A stretch of DNA of 8,510 bases from positions 1-8,510 of the forward strand of contig JBBIOU010000042.1 of assembly GCA_037443205.1 (NCBI GenBank), given 5' to 3'. The stretch comes from JBBIOU01 sp037443205 (GTDB lineage Bacteria > Bacteroidota > Bacteroidia > Flavobacteriales_D > UBA2798). Each line of letters begins with the position of its first letter. The stretch's first letter is position 1. The notes below the pieces were generated by a model. The model was not told where the DNA came from and did not search any database. It worked only from the letters and a program-made list of their open reading frames with translations. Position numbers and translations under genes: made by a program. Positions 7,061-8,510 of this stretch are shown piece by piece.

Positions 7061-7112
7061 GGTGGTTGTGCACCTGTCCGCCTCCGGTGGAACGGCTACC
7101 CGTGTTAGCGGT
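7061..7112. repeat. Left arm of the inverted repeat bounding the two-gene unit
   Basis: Outer part: GGTGGTTGTGCACCTGTCC through GGTGGAAC (7061-7093). Inner part: GTTAGCGGT (7104-7112). The outer arm contains its own small hairpin, TCCGCC-TCC-GGTGGA, with one G-T wobble. The GTTAGCG/CGCTAAC pair between the two arms resembles the outer core pairing of integron attC sites, though GTTAGCG does not match the strict GTTRRRY core. Confidence 0.75.
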
Positions 7113-7118
7113 TCGTTT

Positions 7119-7607
7119 TTATTTCGTCTTTTTTGTCCGTATAAAAATCATTGCGATTACTGTCGTTACAATTCCCATAACCAAAGCTCCGATTGCACCT
7201 TGTATCGCATAGTTTTGGTAATTGAAATTGGCTTCTGCTTCTGCTGTCGTTTTGAAATAACCAATTTCTACGGAACGTTTTATTACGTTCGGAAAATATT
7301 CGGGTGTAATGACAAAAGAAGTTACCCATTGTGTCAATGGACTTAACAAAGCAATGATAACGGACAAAATAATCCCCGAAATAAGTCCTTGTTTGTAATT
7401 CATTTGTCCGTCATAAAAATTTTTCTTTTTGTCTTTCAACGCCATTACCATTACGATAATTGCAGGAATTGCAAAAAGGTTAGTCAAGTAAAGATGATAG
7501 TCAATATATTTTCCATGTAGTCCGCACAGTTTTTCTAACACCATCCAAAGTAATACCATTATGGAAAAGATGATTGACCATTTAATTTCAATTTTTATAT
7601 TTTTCAT
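7119..7607 (-). CDS. DUF4199 membrane protein
   Basis: 162 residues from the ATG at 7605-7607; a TTG two codons earlier is a poorer choice. Four membrane segments are visible, at about residues 9-27, 40-57, 73-92 and 133-155. Conserved-looking pieces of the DUF4199 family include HGKYIDYHLYLTNLFAIP (31-48), MNYKQGLISGI (69-79) and a loop with TPEYFPNVIKRSVEIGY (100-116) between the third and fourth segments. The family is common in Bacteroidota and has no known function. The gene follows DUF1801 after 11 bases, so the two are probably one transcript. It ends seven bases from the left inverted-repeat arm, a tight fit expected of a cassette. Confidence 0.9.
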   Translation of the reverse strand: MKNIKIEIKWSIIFSIMVLLWMVLEKLCGLHGKYIDYHLYLTNLFAIPAIIVMVMALKDKKKNFYDGQMNYKQGLISGIILSVIIALLSPLTQWVTSFVITPEYFPNVIKRSVEIGYFKTTAEAEANFNYQNYAIQGAIGALVMGIVTTVIAMIFIRTKKTK

Positions 7608-7618
7608 ATTCAATTGTG

Positions 7619-8032
7619 TTATTTGTTTTGCAATGCTGTTTTAATAAGTTTTTCTAACTGTTTTTGGTCAATGTCTGTTAGTTTGTTTATGTAAAGGCAA
7701 CCAACGCCTGTTTTGAACTTGCCTAATTTTTGAAGAGTGTCTTCGTGTTTATTAATGTCAATAGCAAGATGTAATGATAGGTTTGCTTTCCGTGGCGAAA
7801 AGCCTATGAGAAACCAATCTACTTCTCTGCCTGTTTTTGGGCTTTTATATCTTTTGTTGCCAAAACCTATGATTGAAGCTCCCCACATTTTTGGTTCTTC
7901 GCCACTAATTTTTTTCATCATTTCAATAATGGCAAAACTGTCTGCACGTTGTTGTTCGTTGTCCACTTTGTTAACAAAGTCTTCAACGTTTGCTGTCGTT
8001 TGTTGAGTTTTTATTTTTACTACTTTACTCAT
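7619..8032 (-). CDS. DUF1801 (YdhG-like) protein
   Basis: 137 residues from the ATG at 8030-8032. A GTG at 8078-8080 would add 16 polar residues and directly touches the GACGACA leader; the ATG is preferred because relatives start close to this residue. Typical DUF1801 segments are EQQRADSFAIIEMMKKIS (26-43), EPKMWGASIIGFGNKRYK (46-63), GREVDWFLIGFSPRK (68-82) and KTGVGCLYINKL (107-118). The family folds as a small soluble alpha/beta domain with no established activity and is often seen singly in accessory regions. It is the first gene of the two-gene unit. Nothing suggests truncation. Confidence 0.9.
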   Translation of the reverse strand: MSKVVKIKTQQTTANVEDFVNKVDNEQQRADSFAIIEMMKKISGEEPKMWGASIIGFGNKRYKSPKTGREVDWFLIGFSPRKANLSLHLAIDINKHEDTLQKLGKFKTGVGCLYINKLTDIDQKQLEKLIKTALQNK

Positions 8033-8080
8033 ACTTTTCTGTTTTAAATGTTTTTCAATGTTGTCTGTTTTTGGTTGCAC

Positions 8081-8106
8081 TGTCGTCCGTTAAAATGACC
8101 GCTAAC
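8081..8106 (-). promoter_or_regulatory. Cassette-like leader motif upstream of the DUF1801 gene
   Basis: On the minus strand this starts GTTAGCGGTCATTTTAACG and ends GACGACA. It overlaps the inner inverted-repeat arm and shares its skeleton with 893-916. It may be the recombination edge of the cassette and the start of the 5' untranslated region. I found no clear promoter within it. Confidence 0.4.
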
Positions 8107-8264
8107 GGTTGGCGTGTTGCCGCAGTTGGCGATTTCGGAGTACTTCACTGTCAACCAGCACAAAAGTTTGATAGGAGCACTGCACTTGATTTAACCACGT
8201 CAGCCCCCATTGTGGCAAACGGCTGTGCTTGTTCCACCGGAGGCGGACAAGTGCACAACTCACC
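8098..8264. repeat. Right arm block of the inverted repeat (167 bases, structured)
   Basis: Inner edge ACCGCTAAC (8098-8106); outer edge GTTCCACC through CAACTCACC (8231-8264), the inverse of 7061-7093. Between them lie 124 bases that the left side lacks (only 10 bases separate its inner and outer arms). They include a GTTGGCG direct repeat (near 8108 and 8123) and TGCACTTG (8181-8188), which pairs with CAAGTGCA (8248-8255). The block is clearly GC-richer than its neighbours and could fold as a long single strand. The promoter of the two genes probably lies here, but I could not place it. Open frames crossing it look like chance. Confidence 0.7.
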
Positions 8265-8379
8265 AAAAATAGTAAATAACTTTTCATTTTCTGCCAGTGT
8301 AATTAAAAATTTATCCTTTTCATTTACTACATACAAGGACGCAAAGACATACAACCTGAGAAAGCTTTTAAAATTCGAC
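8265..8379. other. Short AT-rich spacer before the second repeat copy
   Basis: No gene. It contains TACAAGGACGCAAA (8332-8345), which matches 6808-6820 and may be the true beginning of the second repeat copy. The rest shows nothing I can name. Confidence 0.5.
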
Positions 8380-8510
8380 CGCAACAAAGCCCAATCTATA
8401 GCGATAGCCCTGCCAAAAAGTGATCAAAGAGCAGGAAGTTCGTTGCATTTTTTATTAGGGCATAAAACCAGGCCAATAGCTTCGATATAAGCCATCCAAA
8501 ATTTCAGGGT
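8380..8510. repeat. 131-base direct repeat, copy 2 (cut by the window edge)
   Basis: Same orientation as 6853-6983 with one substitution. The match continues to the last base of the window, so the real repeat may be longer. Together the copies bracket a unit of 1527 bases (start to start) that could be lost or duplicated by homologous recombination. Confidence 0.93.

Larger units (their letters stand above)
6726..7118. other. Gene-free, repeat-dense spacer
   Basis: No convincing gene. In order it holds: a segment with the direct repeat AAAATTGA (near 6735 and 6749), a hairpin with T-run, a solitary IS3-like end, the first 131-base repeat copy (6853-6983), about 77 bases of A/T-rich sequence with no feature I can name (6984-7060), and the left inverted-repeat arm (7061-7112). 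The short ten-base inverted pair TACCCTGAAA (6728-6737) and TTTCAGGGTA (6975-6984) also bounds part of it. Confidence 0.6.
7061..8264 (-). mobile_element. Cassette-like two-gene module bounded by inverted repeats
   Basis: The arms GGTG(A)GTTGTGCAC..., 33-34 bases with one mismatch and one indel, face each other at 7061-7093 and 8231-8264, with a second inner inverted pair GTTAGCGGT (7104-7112) and ACCGCTAAC (8098-8106) hugging the genes. The arms are GC-richer than the surrounding DNA. Only seven bases separate the left inner arm from the DUF4199 stop codon. No recombinase or transposase is encoded, so the unit would be non-autonomous. The layout recalls an integron-like gene cassette or an IR-bounded passenger element; which one is inference. 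Confidence 0.5.

Noticed and set aside
8033..8080. GTG start for DUF1801 immediately after the GACGACA leader
   Set aside because: It would add 16 residues not typical of the family; kept as a possibility because of its position but not chosen.
8098..8264. tRNA or known structured RNA in the GC-rich block
   Set aside because: I could not find a cloverleaf, CCA end or T-loop signature; the pairing is better explained by the inverted-repeat arms.
8102..8387. Two overlapping minus-strand open frames of 61 and 78 codons upstream of DUF1801
   Set aside because: They overlap each other in different frames and consist of the structured arm sequence; there is no family resemblance.
7990..8490. Plus-strand open frame of 166 codons across the right repeat block
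   Set aside because: It runs antisense through the DUF1801 start, the inverted-repeat arm and the second direct repeat, resembles no family, and part of it is simply the repeat read through.
6853..8510. CRISPR array
   Set aside because: There are only two repeat copies, 131 bases long and more than 1.3 kb apart; no regularly spaced short repeats are present.

Overview
The window looks like chromosomal DNA of a member of the Bacteroidota. It is AT-rich, the coding sequences lack clear Shine-Dalgarno leaders, and the protein families are typical of that phylum: a large TolB-propeller/outer-membrane-barrel protein, a DUF4199 membrane protein, a DUF1801 protein and a carboxypeptidase-regulatory-like lipoprotein. 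Family assignments come from reading the translations; no database search was possible.

Left edge (1-1074): an IS3-family insertion sequence enters from the left on the minus strand. The start of OrfA is visible, and its terminal repeat appears to end near base 322. That end lies inside a lipoprotein-like gene (292-885, minus), whose last nine codons and stop codon appear to be IS sequence, so the gene reads as truncated by the insertion. About 190 bases without a gene follow.

Centre (1075-6725): ordinary-looking core genes. A three-gene minus-strand unit reads, in transcription order, a 1103-residue TolB-like/beta-barrel protein, a half-size TSUP (TauE/SafE-like) permease and an M20 amidohydrolase. 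The last two abut exactly as TAAATG. A metallo-beta-lactamase-fold hydrolase (glyoxalase II-like) is transcribed divergently from a 72-base spacer that holds a perfect palindrome.

Right part (6726-8510): a repeat-dense accessory module. After a second, solitary IS3-like end (about 6779-6811) come two nearly identical 131-base direct repeats (6853-6983 and 8380-8510). They flank a nested, GC-richer inverted repeat (7061-7112 and 8098-8264). The inverted repeat encloses a compact two-gene unit, DUF1801 then DUF4199, both minus strand. The gene-side edge of the right arm carries a GTTA..GG...TAA..GACGACA leader, which also occurs, less perfectly, just upstream of the truncated lipoprotein gene. 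This suggests that both loci entered as cassette-like units, possibly integron-like gene cassettes (inference). This module is the most unusual part of the window.
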